This document shows positions 1 through 7,439 of a stretch of 13,855 bases of DNA, piece after piece. Within the stretch, counting starts at the first letter, position 1. Each line of letters starts with the position of its first letter. Where the stretch lies: positions 1 through 13,855 of the forward strand of contig JAKPRU010001008.1 in assembly GCA_029557025.1 (NCBI GenBank). The letters run 5' to 3'. The notes beneath the pieces are model-generated. The model was not told where the DNA came from and did no database searches. It saw only the letters and a list, made by a program, of their open reading frames with translations. The translations under genes and the position numbers were made by a program. This DNA is from Candidatus Omnitrophota bacterium. Lineage in GTDB: Bacteria; Hinthialibacterota; Hinthialibacteria; Hinthialibacterales; JAKPRU01.

Positions 1-1
1 C

Positions 2-241
2 GCCGGAGCGCCCCACGAGAAGGAAGGTCAGCGGCTGATCGACTTCCTGCTCTCAGAAGAAACCGAGGAATACCTTGCCCAGTGCCGATCTGCGCAGATC
101 CCTCTGCGTCCCGGTGTAGAGAAGCCGGGGAAAGTGCTGGACCTGGAAAAACTGAGAGTCATGGACATTTCCTATCCTCAGATTGCGCAGACTCTTCCAG
201 ACTCGACGCGATTTGTTCACGAGGAATTGCCTGGTTTTTAG
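2..241 (+). CDS. C-terminal end of an ABC transporter substrate-binding protein, probably iron(III)-type (partial)
   Basis: The first open frame enters from outside the window and ends at TAG 239-241, leaving 79 residues. The segment reads like the end of periplasmic iron(III)-type solute-binding proteins (family 1, FbpA/AfuA-like). It has GAPHEKEGQRLIDFLLS, the usual 'pack the last helix' region, then EEYLAQCRSAQIPLRPGV, where family members carry a conserved S-x-x-IPL-x-PGV turn, and a short acidic tail. Such proteins capture iron or a related ligand in the periplasm and deliver it to an inner-membrane permease and ATPase. The ligand-binding tyrosines and signal peptide would lie upstream and cannot be seen. 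No permease gene follows in this window, so any transporter partners would have to lie upstream. The family call is fairly secure; the ligand is inferred. Confidence 0.72.
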   Translation, partial: AGAPHEKEGQRLIDFLLSEETEEYLAQCRSAQIPLRPGVEKPGKVLDLEKLRVMDISYPQIAQTLPDSTRFVHEELPGF

Positions 242-384
242 CGGTCCTTACCCCGGCCCCCTTTCCAGCCTCACCTCCAGATGCGCTAACTTAAGTGGTT
301 GACAGATCATGGCGGGAGTATTATTCCGGAGGTATGGAAAATATCGTAGAAGGTGACTCAGACCGGTATTTGCATAAAAGAACA

Positions 385-714
385 ACGCGCTCTCCCTTGT
401 GATTGATTGCGTTCCGACAGAGTAAGAAGGCGATCGAACGGCCGTTCAGACGTCGGAATTGTATCGGCTTTGTCGGCAGATCGAGCGGGTTTTTAAACAC
501 TTGAAGAGTATTCTTCCATCACGAAATCTGTGTGTGAAGAACCCGCAATTAGCGAAGATATACCTCTTTTCGAAAATCCTGGGAGCGTGATTCACGAGGG
601 ATCAGATAGCGATGAAGGAATCCTTGTCTCTGGGAGACACTCGAGAAGAACATGAGGAAATTGAGGCGCCGCCTGCGGGATAGTCCAAGGCGGGGAGAGA
701 AACAACAGTGGCCC
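385..714 (+). pseudogene. Remnant of an IS4-type (DDE) transposase, C-terminal part, frameshifted
   Basis: The 242-720 gap has no intact gene, but three pieces of one transposase family lie in order across it in different frames. Codons at 388-450 read RSPL, a TGA stop, then LIAFRQSKKAIERPFRR. Codons at 456-587 read ELYRLCRQIERVFKHLKS, then NPQLAKIYLFSKILGA before a TGA. Codons at 652-711 read MRKLRRRLRDSPRRGEKQQW. IS4-family transposases carry the same order: R-x-S-x-x-A, then YRLRWQIE-x-x-FK-x-x-KSLL with the last catalytic glutamate of the YREK region, then a basic RRRLR-x-SPRR tail. About 20-30 residues between the first two pieces are missing. At least two frame changes and two stops make it non-functional. 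No terminal inverted repeats were identified. 242-384 shows nothing recognisable. Confidence 0.72.
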
Positions 715-720
715 ATAAAC

Positions 721-2511
721 CTACTGGCCTCCCTCGGGCCAATTTAATCCAAGCCGGTCGAGCATGGTGCGGATGCGGACAGTGTAAGTGTGATAGCGGG
801 CAACATGTTCCTGTCCGGCAGAGGCGAGGCTTTCCCGCCCGGCTTTGTTTTCAAGAAGTTCGGCGACGGTTTCGTAGATAGACTCCGGGGATTCTGGAAA
901 CCGCGCATGAACACTGTCGGTCAGGAGTCCCTGCTCGCAGTCTGCCACCCAGTCCGCGACAAGGCAACCGCCTGAAATCAGCACATCGAAATCCCTTGCG
1001 TTCAAACAGGTCGGGCATTGGCAACTATGCAGACCGATATTGACTTGGGTGGAACGATAGAGGTCCGGAACATTGTCAACGCCGATTCTTCCATGAATGC
1101 GTTCCGGTGGCATTCCCGGGAACAGGACTCCCCAAGTGTCGGTTCCATACAGGTGTAAACCGAGGGGAATCAGGGGCCGGAGGTAACGGACTCGTTTTTC
1201 ACTATTGGCGGCCACATAGAGGAAATAGGCGACTGCCGCCGTGTTTCGCAAAGGAGTTGCCCGCCAGACACCGACGACTTTCTCGATAATCTCCAGTGCC
1301 TGTTTCGATGGGCAGACCATCCGAGCGCATTCCATGGGGGTTTCGGCATCGCCGCTTACAAGACGGTCTATCTGATCCAGGATGGGACCACGATCAGCCT
1401 GCGGCAACGCAGAGAAAACATCTTTGAGATCGGTCACATTCCCTACAAAAGCGACGGGGTGCTGAAATCTTTCCCGGACTTCTCCCGCCCTCGTTACGCT
1501 GGCCGCAACGGGCAGGAAGCCGCCTTTTCGTGCGGGGGAGCAACTCAGGGCGGGTTCGAATGTCCGATCCATCCAGAACACAGTGTCATGGTCATCGAAC
1601 GAGTCCGGGCCGATCGTAGAGTAAAAATCCGAACTATCGGAGAACCAGGCGACTCGTCGCAGCGATTGGAGAAAGAGATTGTCTTTCGGCAGTCCGAGCG
1701 GACGAACAAAGTCACCACCCGGCATATTTAAAAGCACAACAAAATCCGGCCGGACCCGTGCCAGACTGGTTACGAGCCGCAGCGGCACGGTCCGGCAGGG
1801 CTGGATGGACTCGATATGGACCGAAAGACCATTCGCGCGGAACCCATCGGCGATAGCGTGAACGATGGGTGCATGAAAACTGTTGGGGACATTATATGTC
1901 CAGATTTGACTTGGCCCATGTTCGGGTATTGTCACCGGCTCTCTCAGGGAGCGACACACCGAGGAATAATCCGGGGTAATTTCAGTGTACGCCGAGGATA
2001 TGGCGGTTTGATATGCTTGGGTTTCCTCGGCGGAGAGACCGGGAGCAGGTAATGCGGCGATCAGATTCCGGCCGATCATGTAAAGCGACTCGCGCCGAAA
2101 GAGATCGGCGAGTTTCGATTTCAGGTCAGGGCCAATACACCAATAAACATCCGGCGAAGTGAGAACCGCGCGGAGATCGTACAGATGAAATGCGGAACGG
2201 ACGGAATCCTCGGAATGCTCCAGGAGAACCACGACGGCATCGGGCCTTGTGTTTGGATTCGCCAAAACCGCCGGGACGAGTCCGCTGTGAATGCCCATAA
2301 AGAAAACAAGCTGAGCGTTTCGGATTCGCCGGATTTGCCGTTCCAGGTAGGCGCGGGATCGCTGTAATTGCTCGGTGGGGATAGGGAGTGGTTCGAAATC
2401 GGGATTGACTTCAAGGAACTGTGCCTCCAGGCCGGACTGCGGCCGAATGCAGGCCAGATTTTGCGAGAGGATTTCATTCGCTCGCGGGGTATGTGAAGGG
2501 TGCTGGGGCAA
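721..2511 (-). CDS. CgeB-type glycosyltransferase with a Maf-like N-terminal domain
   Basis: Read from a TTG at 2511 this gives 596 residues; the open frame continues to a GTG at 2622. I prefer the TTG because it has GGAG seven bases upstream and because the extra 37 codons lie on a palindromic repeat. The C-terminal part (about residues 480-575) is the CgeB/YkvP-type glycosyltransferase end: VPDLYRSTQVNIGLHS, a cysteine-containing CPTCLNARDFDVLISGG, then GLLTDS, SIYETVAELLE and HTYTVRIRTMLDRL. Residues about 195-440 match the DUF3880-like first Rossmann half (WTYNVP, FVVLLNMPGG, RRVAWFSDS). Residues about 68-127 (FFMGIHSGLVPAVLA, VVVLLEHSEDSVRSAF, YDLRAVL) resemble the N-terminal domain of the divergent Maf-like neighbour. 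It is a predicted cytoplasmic nucleotide-sugar-dependent glycosyltransferase; donor and acceptor are unknown. Flagellin or surface-glycan modification is inferred from the neighbour. Confidence 0.8.
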   Translation of the reverse strand: MPQHPSHTPRANEILSQNLACIRPQSGLEAQFLEVNPDFEPLPIPTEQLQRSRAYLERQIRRIRNAQLVFFMGIHSGLVPAVLANPNTRPDAVVVLLEHSEDSVRSAFHLYDLRAVLTSPDVYWCIGPDLKSKLADLFRRESLYMIGRNLIAALPAPGLSAEETQAYQTAISSAYTEITPDYSSVCRSLREPVTIPEHGPSQIWTYNVPNSFHAPIVHAIADGFRANGLSVHIESIQPCRTVPLRLVTSLARVRPDFVVLLNMPGGDFVRPLGLPKDNLFLQSLRRVAWFSDSSDFYSTIGPDSFDDHDTVFWMDRTFEPALSCSPARKGGFLPVAASVTRAGEVRERFQHPVAFVGNVTDLKDVFSALPQADRGPILDQIDRLVSGDAETPMECARMVCPSKQALEIIEKVVGVWRATPLRNTAAVAYFLYVAANSEKRVRYLRPLIPLGLHLYGTDTWGVLFPGMPPERIHGRIGVDNVPDLYRSTQVNIGLHSCQCPTCLNARDFDVLISGGCLVADWVADCEQGLLTDSVHARFPESPESIYETVAELLENKAGRESLASAGQEHVARYHTYTVRIRTMLDRLGLNWPEGGQ

Positions 2512-2518
2512 GCGGGTT

Positions 2519-2522
2519 CTCC
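2519..2522 (-). promoter_or_regulatory. Ribosome binding site deciding the TTG start of the CgeB-type gene
   Basis: On the minus strand GGAG (2522-2519) is followed by seven bases and TTG at 2511. The upstream GTG (2622) and in-frame ATG (2598) lie inside or beside the palindromic repeat and have no comparable site. This favours a 596-residue product. Confidence 0.5.
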
Positions 2523-2556
2523 GGTTGAATGTCTCGTTCCCCTTCTTTGATCTGCC

Positions 2557-2620
2557 GAGATTCCTCACATTCGTTCGGAATGACAACCGACCTGTCATTT
2601 CGATCAAAGGGAGAAATTTC
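2557..2620. repeat. Palindromic intergenic repeat, two inverted copies of a TGTCATTYCGA...GAGRAATYTC unit
   Basis: The plus strand carries TGTCATTTCGATC...GAGAAATTTC at 2593-2620. The minus strand carries the related TGTCATTCCGAACG...GAGGAATCTC across 2585-2557. The two arms are inverted around a seven-base centre (2586-2592), so the segment could fold into a long imperfect hairpin. Units beginning TGTCATTCCGA and ending GAGGAATCTC are a common dispersed intergenic repeat type in bacterial genomes. It sits in the divergent gap between the CgeB-type and Maf-like genes, where both promoters should lie. Confidence 0.65.
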
Positions 2621-2627
2621 ACCGGTT

Positions 2628-2661
2628 GGTGGGCTAGCCCGCAGACGGGCTTGAGCCCACC
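2628..2661. repeat. Perfect stem-loop repeat (GGTGGGCT...AGCCCACC)
   Basis: GGTGGGCT at 2628-2635 pairs with AGCCCACC at 2654-2661. Directly inside, AGCCCG (2636-2641) pairs with CGGGCT (2646-2651), leaving the four-base loop CAGA and a two-base TG bulge. There is no T-run after either side, so an intrinsic terminator is unlikely. It lies about 30 bases before the Maf-like start codon and seven bases from the 2557-2620 palindrome. A REP-like dispersed element is the best guess. Confidence 0.65.
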
Positions 2662-2691
2662 CTACAACTCACAATACACTAGCATAACGAC

Positions 2692-4566
2692 ATGGACGGG
2701 CAAACGAGAGAAGAGAGTATCTGGCACAAAAATCTGGCTGCTGCTGCGGCCGATTCGGAACAGGGGCGGATTTTACAGGAATGCCACCGTCGGTTCCGCT
2801 CGATGGCCTATTCCCCGAAAGAATGTGAGGATGGATGGCTGGACCTCTATTGCCGCTCCGAGGCAATGGGGCAGCGCCTGTTATATGAAGGACAGCCGAA
2901 ACAAAGGACGCTCGATCTTGCAAAAGCGTGGGATGTCCGGGCCAATCCGGGCGAGTTGATCCTGCTGCTGGGGTTCGGCTTGGGCTACCCGGTGCGCGAG
3001 ATTCTGGCCCGCGTCCACCAGACCGGAACGCTCGTTGTAATCGAGCCGGACTCATTAGCCTTTTATTCGACATTCCTGTATCTCGATCTATCTGATATCC
3101 TTAGAGATAAGCGAGTCTCTTTCATTGTCGGACTGAAGCCGGACCGTGCAGTAGAGGCTATCGGGTCACAGCGCGGCTGGATACGATTTTCGGCGCTTCC
3201 GCACCGTTTTCTGCTTCACCCGCCAACCACCCGCATTCATCCTGCCTATACGCGGACACTTCAGCAGGCATGGGTAGATACACTGTCGCGGGAATCCATG
3301 TATCGAGCCTCCCGGACGGAACACGGTGTCGAGGTGGTCCGGCACACCGTGGCGAACATTGGCGCGCTTGTTCGCGAGCCGGGGATTGCCGCGCTGTTCG
3401 GTCAGTTCCAGGGAATCCCGGCGATCCAGGTCGGGGCCGGGCCATCACTGAATGAGTGTATTGAGACACTGCGAAACGCACAAAGCAAAACGCTTCTGGT
3501 TTGTGTGAATGCAGCGTACAAGATACTTCGAAAGCACGGGATCGAGCCGCACATTGTTCTTTGCCTGGACCACCAGGAAGAAAATTGGAATTGTTTTGCA
3601 GATCAGACGCCGCATCCAGTCACCTATTTGATCGCCGATCCGCGAATCGACCCGCGAATTGTCGATCTGTTCCAGCGGCGTACTTTTTTTATCTCATGGC
3701 ATTCTACAACCGAGAGGCTTGGTGAGCCGCAGCCGATTGAGTCTATCCCCTTGACAAAACACGGCGGCAATGCGGTCTATCAATGGCTGCAAAAGTGGAT
3801 TGGAGAGAAAGGTACGGTTACCGGAACGGGAAGTGTGGCGGTCGCGGGATTTCAGATTCTCGCGCGAATGGGATGCAAGCCGGTGATCCTGGCGGGGCAG
3901 GACCTGGCATTTCCCGGAAGCCGTGCCTACGCGCAGGGGACGATCTACGACAATCCCAATGTCAAACGCGACGCACAGGCAACCCGGTCCGTTCCATCCA
4001 CCGATCGGGGATGGGTGGATACAAGCGAAACTCTGACCCTGTACCGGTGTCTCCTGGAACACGAGATCAAACGATTCGGTATTCCCGTGATCAACACCTC
4101 ACCCGCCGGGGCGATGATTGCGGGGACTTCGGTTCGGCAATTGGGAGCCACGCTCGCAGATCTGAATCCGATTTCGATAGACGTTTCGCGGCGGCTGGCG
4201 GACCTATACGACATGTCGGTTCCGAAATGGAAGGGGGGTTTGCTTGATAATCTGGATGAGGAAATTCGGCGTATGTCCAGTTTGCTGAAAGTTCTTGCGG
4301 ATTCGGCGAACGAGGCGGAGCAGAAAGTCGGAGCCATGACTGCCGATGAGGCGGAAAAAGAGTTGCAAAGGGTGATCGGGGAAAACCGCGAGGCGTTCGA
4401 TTTTCTGAATGACCTGCTTCAGGAGTCCCATGTACGGTATCAGGAGTCCCGTTGCCGGCTTCAAGCGGAGACCGATCCGGCGAAACGGGAGGAAATGCGG
4501 ATCCAGTCGGTGAGGGAGGTGTTTGCGGCGATTAAAAAATGGGCGAGGATGTCAATTGATAGTTAA
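2692..4566 (+). CDS. Maf/DUF115 (MptE-like) family protein, probable motility-associated glycosylation factor
   Basis: The 624-residue protein starts at ATG 2692 without a clear Shine-Dalgarno site. Residues about 90-147 form the Maf N-terminal Rossmann-like domain (LLLGFGLGYPVREILA, VVIEPD, LYLDLSDIL). Residues 243-410 are the DUF115 core: IQVGAGPSLNECIETL at 246-261, VCVNAAYKIL at 270-279, GIEPHIVLCLDHQE at 283-296, LTKHGGNAVYQWL at 354-366, GTGSVAVAGFQILARMG at 378-394 and GQDLAFPGSRAYAQG at 402-416. The last 110 residues look helical and charged. Maf proteins are cytoplasmic and associated with transfer of nonulosonic acids such as pseudaminic acid to flagellin. The fold is related to sialyltransferases and to the 6-hydroxymethylpterin pyrophosphokinase MptE. 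No flagellin or nonulosonate gene is visible here, so the flagellar role is from family knowledge only. The divergent CgeB-type neighbour is the likely partner. Confidence 0.88.
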   Translation: MDGQTREESIWHKNLAAAAADSEQGRILQECHRRFRSMAYSPKECEDGWLDLYCRSEAMGQRLLYEGQPKQRTLDLAKAWDVRANPGELILLLGFGLGYPVREILARVHQTGTLVVIEPDSLAFYSTFLYLDLSDILRDKRVSFIVGLKPDRAVEAIGSQRGWIRFSALPHRFLLHPPTTRIHPAYTRTLQQAWVDTLSRESMYRASRTEHGVEVVRHTVANIGALVREPGIAALFGQFQGIPAIQVGAGPSLNECIETLRNAQSKTLLVCVNAAYKILRKHGIEPHIVLCLDHQEENWNCFADQTPHPVTYLIADPRIDPRIVDLFQRRTFFISWHSTTERLGEPQPIESIPLTKHGGNAVYQWLQKWIGEKGTVTGTGSVAVAGFQILARMGCKPVILAGQDLAFPGSRAYAQGTIYDNPNVKRDAQATRSVPSTDRGWVDTSETLTLYRCLLEHEIKRFGIPVINTSPAGAMIAGTSVRQLGATLADLNPISIDVSRRLADLYDMSVPKWKGGLLDNLDEEIRRMSSLLKVLADSANEAEQKVGAMTADEAEKELQRVIGENREAFDFLNDLLQESHVRYQESRCRLQAETDPAKREEMRIQSVREVFAAIKKWARMSIDS

Positions 4567-4590
4567 AAATTAAAAATTAAAGAAAAGAGG
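4567..4590. repeat. AT-rich intergenic motif, copy 1 (AAATTAAAAATTAAAG)
   Basis: AAATTAAAAATTAAAGAAAA begins directly after the stop of the Maf-like gene and fills the short convergent gap before the GT87 stop. A near copy, AAATTAAAAATTGAAGAAAG, begins at 7736. In both places a purine-rich AGAGG stretch follows. No hairpin with a T-run is seen in this gap. Confidence 0.4.
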
Positions 4591-4596
4591 GAGAGG

Positions 4597-5513
4597 TCAG
4601 GGGCGGGGGGTAAGGGGTAATCGGTTGGACAGCCTGCCGATCCAGAAACATAAGGGGACAATCAGGGTGGTGTAACTGTGGGGCCAAAGCGCTGTGCCGA
4701 TGGTAACCAGCGCAATTAGTGCCATATATGCGGATTCCTGTTCTCGATATCGGACAGAAACGAACATGCAGAGAATGCCGGTCAATGCCAGGCTTCCCGT
4801 TGTGCCGAGATACTTGACCGGAGAGGGACAAGCAAAAAAACGCTCGGAGACCTCCGGCATGAACCGAAGATACTCAATGAACCAGGGAACATGAACGACC
4901 GCCGGAAGGAATCCCAGGACACCACCCAGGAACGCCATCGGACCGAACGCCACTCCCACAAACGGAATCAGTAGACCGAAAGTCGGTTTAATCGCGGCGA
5001 CAAATCCCACCGCAAGGCCGCGATAGAACGGTTTCCTCGCCGCTCCCAATGCCAGAATACCGCACAACAACGGGCTGACCTGACCGTTGTGGAACGCATC
5101 GTGCGCCGGAATCCAGATCACCGCCGCCAGCGTTGTCCCAGCCAGCCAGACCGGTATGCGGAATACCCATAGGCTGCCACTCCGAGAATTGTCCATAAGA
5201 TATAACTCACTTTGTGCGATAACGGGGCCAGGGGGATCAACAGCACAGCCAACGGCGGCGGATAGATATACCACCATGCCTCCTCGTAAGGCGATTTGCC
5301 GTGAAGGATGGATCGCGAGGCATCGGTATAATAGCGCAGGTCAGTGCCCGGCTTTCCGGAGCGGATCACAAAGGTCTCAGTGTATGCAAATGCCAGCAGG
5401 GCTATCAACACAAAGATGGCCAGGATGGGATTCAGAGACAACATTCGCCGGGATGACTTCTCCGATTGCAGGCTATCCTGTTCCACGATCGCTTCTTTCT
5501 CCGCTTCGGTCAT
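4597..5513 (-). pseudogene. GT87/DUF2029 membrane glycosyltransferase interrupted by one frameshift
   Basis: The N-terminal frame starts at ATG 5513 and stops at 5118. It carries a membrane helix (ILAIFVLIALLAFAYTETFV) and then GTDLRYYTDASRSILHGKSPYE, YIYPPPLAVLLIPLAPLS and YILWTILGVAA. This is the first loop of GT87/DUF2029 enzymes with the GT-C aspartate. The remainder (HNGQVSPLLCGILALGA, AAIKPTFGLLIPF, LWPHSYTTLIVPL, several helices) lies in another frame ending at 4597. The break falls at about 5135-5175, and one missing base would restore about 304 residues. These inner-membrane enzymes transfer sugars from polyprenyl-phosphate donors. ATG 5513 overlaps the mutL TGA as ATGA, so translation looks coupled to mutL. 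A single sequencing error cannot be excluded. An upstream ATG at 5555 in the same frame would lie inside mutL. Confidence 0.75.
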
Positions 5514-7420
5514 GTACGCCGGAAGGCTTTGCGCAAGGTTTCCGGGGAAAGACATACAATACTGGGGCGTCCATGCGGGCAGAAGTCACGTCTTGCGATG
5601 GAGCGCAGGTTACTCGCGATGGCCTCCATCGAGTCACGGTCCAGCGGATCGCCGAATTTGACGGCAGCCCGGCAGGCCAGAGTGTGCAACGCCCGTTCGA
5701 CTTTCTCCTCAATGTTCCCTTCCCCTTGGAGCGCGGGAACCATATCTCGCACGATCTCCGATGCGGCCTCCATGTTGAGGTCCCCCGGTATGGCGCGAAT
5801 GGCATACGTGGACAGGCCGAACGGTTCCAAGTCGAATCCCAGGCGATGAAATACATCCTGGGACTCCAAAAGAACCGGCATCTCAGCCGGAGAGAGGTCA
5901 ATCACGGCCGGGAACAGGAGGATCTGCGAGGCCAGCGGACCGCGCATGGAGTGCGCAAGAAACCGCTCAAAGAGAATGCGCTCATGGGCGGCATGTTGGT
6001 CGATGATAAACAGCGCGCCGTTGCTTTCCGCGAGGATGTAGCTGTTTGCCAGCTGGCCGAGGACACGCAGTTCCGGGGCCTCATCCACGGAAGAGACGCG
6101 GAGGAGATCAGCAGGGATGGCTGGTATGCGGGAAATGAAATCAACCCCCTCTTTATCTCCCCCAATCTTTGGGGGACAGGGTTTTAAGACGGTATTTGCC
6201 CGTACAACAGGCTCATTGGTGGGACCAGTCGATTCAACTCCCTCTGTGTCTCCCCCAATCTTTGCGAGAGAGGTCTTTGAAGCAGCCTTTGTTGCGGAAA
6301 GCGATGGGCCGGGATCGGGGCGGTAGAGTTCTTTTGCGGTTTCGATGGCGTTTCGGGAAACGGGGGTTCGCGATAGTTGTGGCGATGGGTAATGATCTCG
6401 GGCTGCCGGTTTGGGAGGATGCTTCTCCTCGGCGCGTTGTTCCCATGCTTGACGAACCGCACCGTATACAGCCGTGAAAACCTCGTTCTCACGGGCGAAT
6501 TTGACCTCCTGCTTGGTCGGGTGAACGTTGATGTCGATGGTACGCGGGTCCAGATCGAGGTACAAAAACACAAGGGGATATCGGCCGGTGGGCAGGATAT
6601 GGCGATAGCCATCCATCAAAGCGCGCTGGATGGTTCGATTTCGGATATAGCGATCATTCACAAAGGTGAAAATATGCTGTGCGCTATTGCGTGTGACCGT
6701 GGGACGGGAGATGAATCCCGATACCGAGAGCGCGGGAGTGTCCAGGGAGATGGGGAGCAGATCTCCCATGATTCCGCGCCCGTATATGTTCATAATTCGT
6801 TCGGCGCGACTGGCGACAGCGGGCAGTTCCATTACAGAGCGCCCGTTATGCACCAGGGTGAAATGGACTTTCTCATGGGCCAGCGCCAGCCATGTGACGG
6901 CGGAGCAAACATGCTCCATTTCCGTTGTGGGACGTTTGAGGAACTTTTTTCGCGCGGGCAGGTTATAGAAGAGATCGGAGACCAGGACGGTTGTCCCAGG
7001 CGGCCCGGCCGCGGGACCGGTTTCTGGGCTTGTCCCGCCATCGATCTGCACCTGCACAGCCTCTGGGTCCTCCTCCCGGCGTGTGATTAACCTGAATCGT
7101 GATACGGCGGCAATGGAGGCGAGTGCCTCGCCGCGAAATCCTTTTGTGGTGATATTTTCCAGATCCTCGGACCGGAGGATTTTGCTGGTAGCGTGACGCT
7201 GCGTGCAAAGGAGTGCATCCTCCGGTGACATGCCGCAGCCGTTGTCAGTGACACGGAGACTATTCAAGCCGCCATTTTCGACCTCGACGGAAATCCGGGT
7301 TGCACCCGCGTCGATGGCATTGTCCAAGAGTTCCCGAATCACGGAAGCTGGACGTTCCACTACCTCGCCCGCGGCAATCTGATTGGCGACCTCAGGCGGC
7401 AAAACACGGATGGTCGGCAT
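5510..7420 (-). CDS. mutL: DNA mismatch repair protein MutL
   Basis: The 636-residue protein is full length. It opens with the GHKL ATPase: IRVLPPEVANQIAAGEVVERPAS, RELLDNAIDAGAT with catalytic E30 and Mg-binding N34, DNGCGM, then TKGFRGEALASI. The C-terminal dimerisation domain has DQHAAHERILFE, fitting the DQHA(X)2E(X)4E metal site (D474, H476, E480, E485), plus ACRAAVKFGD and C614-PHGRP. It is therefore predicted to be a nicking MutL of the type found in bacteria lacking MutH, acting with MutS on mismatched DNA. The start has GGGGAA about eight bases upstream. It lies 19 bases after a small membrane-protein gene and overlaps the GT87 gene, suggesting one transcript. The linker (residues about 375-427) contains two copies of a repeat peptide, annotated separately. 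No mutS is in the window. Confidence 0.97.
   Translation of the reverse strand: MPTIRVLPPEVANQIAAGEVVERPASVIRELLDNAIDAGATRISVEVENGGLNSLRVTDNGCGMSPEDALLCTQRHATSKILRSEDLENITTKGFRGEALASIAAVSRFRLITRREEDPEAVQVQIDGGTSPETGPAAGPPGTTVLVSDLFYNLPARKKFLKRPTTEMEHVCSAVTWLALAHEKVHFTLVHNGRSVMELPAVASRAERIMNIYGRGIMGDLLPISLDTPALSVSGFISRPTVTRNSAQHIFTFVNDRYIRNRTIQRALMDGYRHILPTGRYPLVFLYLDLDPRTIDINVHPTKQEVKFARENEVFTAVYGAVRQAWEQRAEEKHPPKPAARDHYPSPQLSRTPVSRNAIETAKELYRPDPGPSLSATKAASKTSLAKIGGDTEGVESTGPTNEPVVRANTVLKPCPPKIGGDKEGVDFISRIPAIPADLLRVSSVDEAPELRVLGQLANSYILAESNGALFIIDQHAAHERILFERFLAHSMRGPLASQILLFPAVIDLSPAEMPVLLESQDVFHRLGFDLEPFGLSTYAIRAIPGDLNMEAASEIVRDMVPALQGEGNIEEKVERALHTLACRAAVKFGDPLDRDSMEAIASNLRSIARRDFCPHGRPSIVCLSPETLRKAFRRT
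6141..6290 (-). repeat. In-frame repeat pair in the MutL linker, 93 bases apart
   Basis: Two similar stretches begin at plus-strand positions 6141 and 6234 and share TCTCCCCCAATCTTTG at 6156-6171 and 6249-6264. The spacing of 93 bases is exactly 31 codons. On the coding strand each gives KIGGDxEGV. The 6141 copy contains a perfect hairpin, TCCCCCAA-TCT-TTGGGGGA (6158-6176); in the other copy the second arm is degraded (TTGCGAGA). This looks like a palindromic element tolerated in the disordered linker, duplicated or inserted twice. Confidence 0.6.
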
Positions 7421-7439
7421 GAAAGATTCCCCGTCTCCA

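Noticed and set aside
299..327. TTGACA (299-304) with a following TATTCC as a promoter
   Set aside because: The -10 match is poor and no intact gene lies downstream; it precedes only the transposase remnant.
2375..2959. A 194-codon plus-strand open frame spanning the divergent gap
   Set aside because: It overlaps the ends of both glycosylation genes and reads through the two palindromic repeats; the protein has no family features.
5118..5277. Programmed -1 frameshifting in the GT87 gene
   Set aside because: No slippery X-XXY-YYZ heptamer or following stem was seen where the two frames overlap; a simple indel is more likely.
5087..6187. A 366-codon plus-strand open frame opposite mutL and the GT87 gene
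   Set aside because: It runs antisense across two recognised genes and their junction, with no recognisable domain.
6377..7090. A 237-codon plus-strand open frame opposite mutL
   Set aside because: It is antisense to the conserved MutL ATPase region, with no family features of its own.
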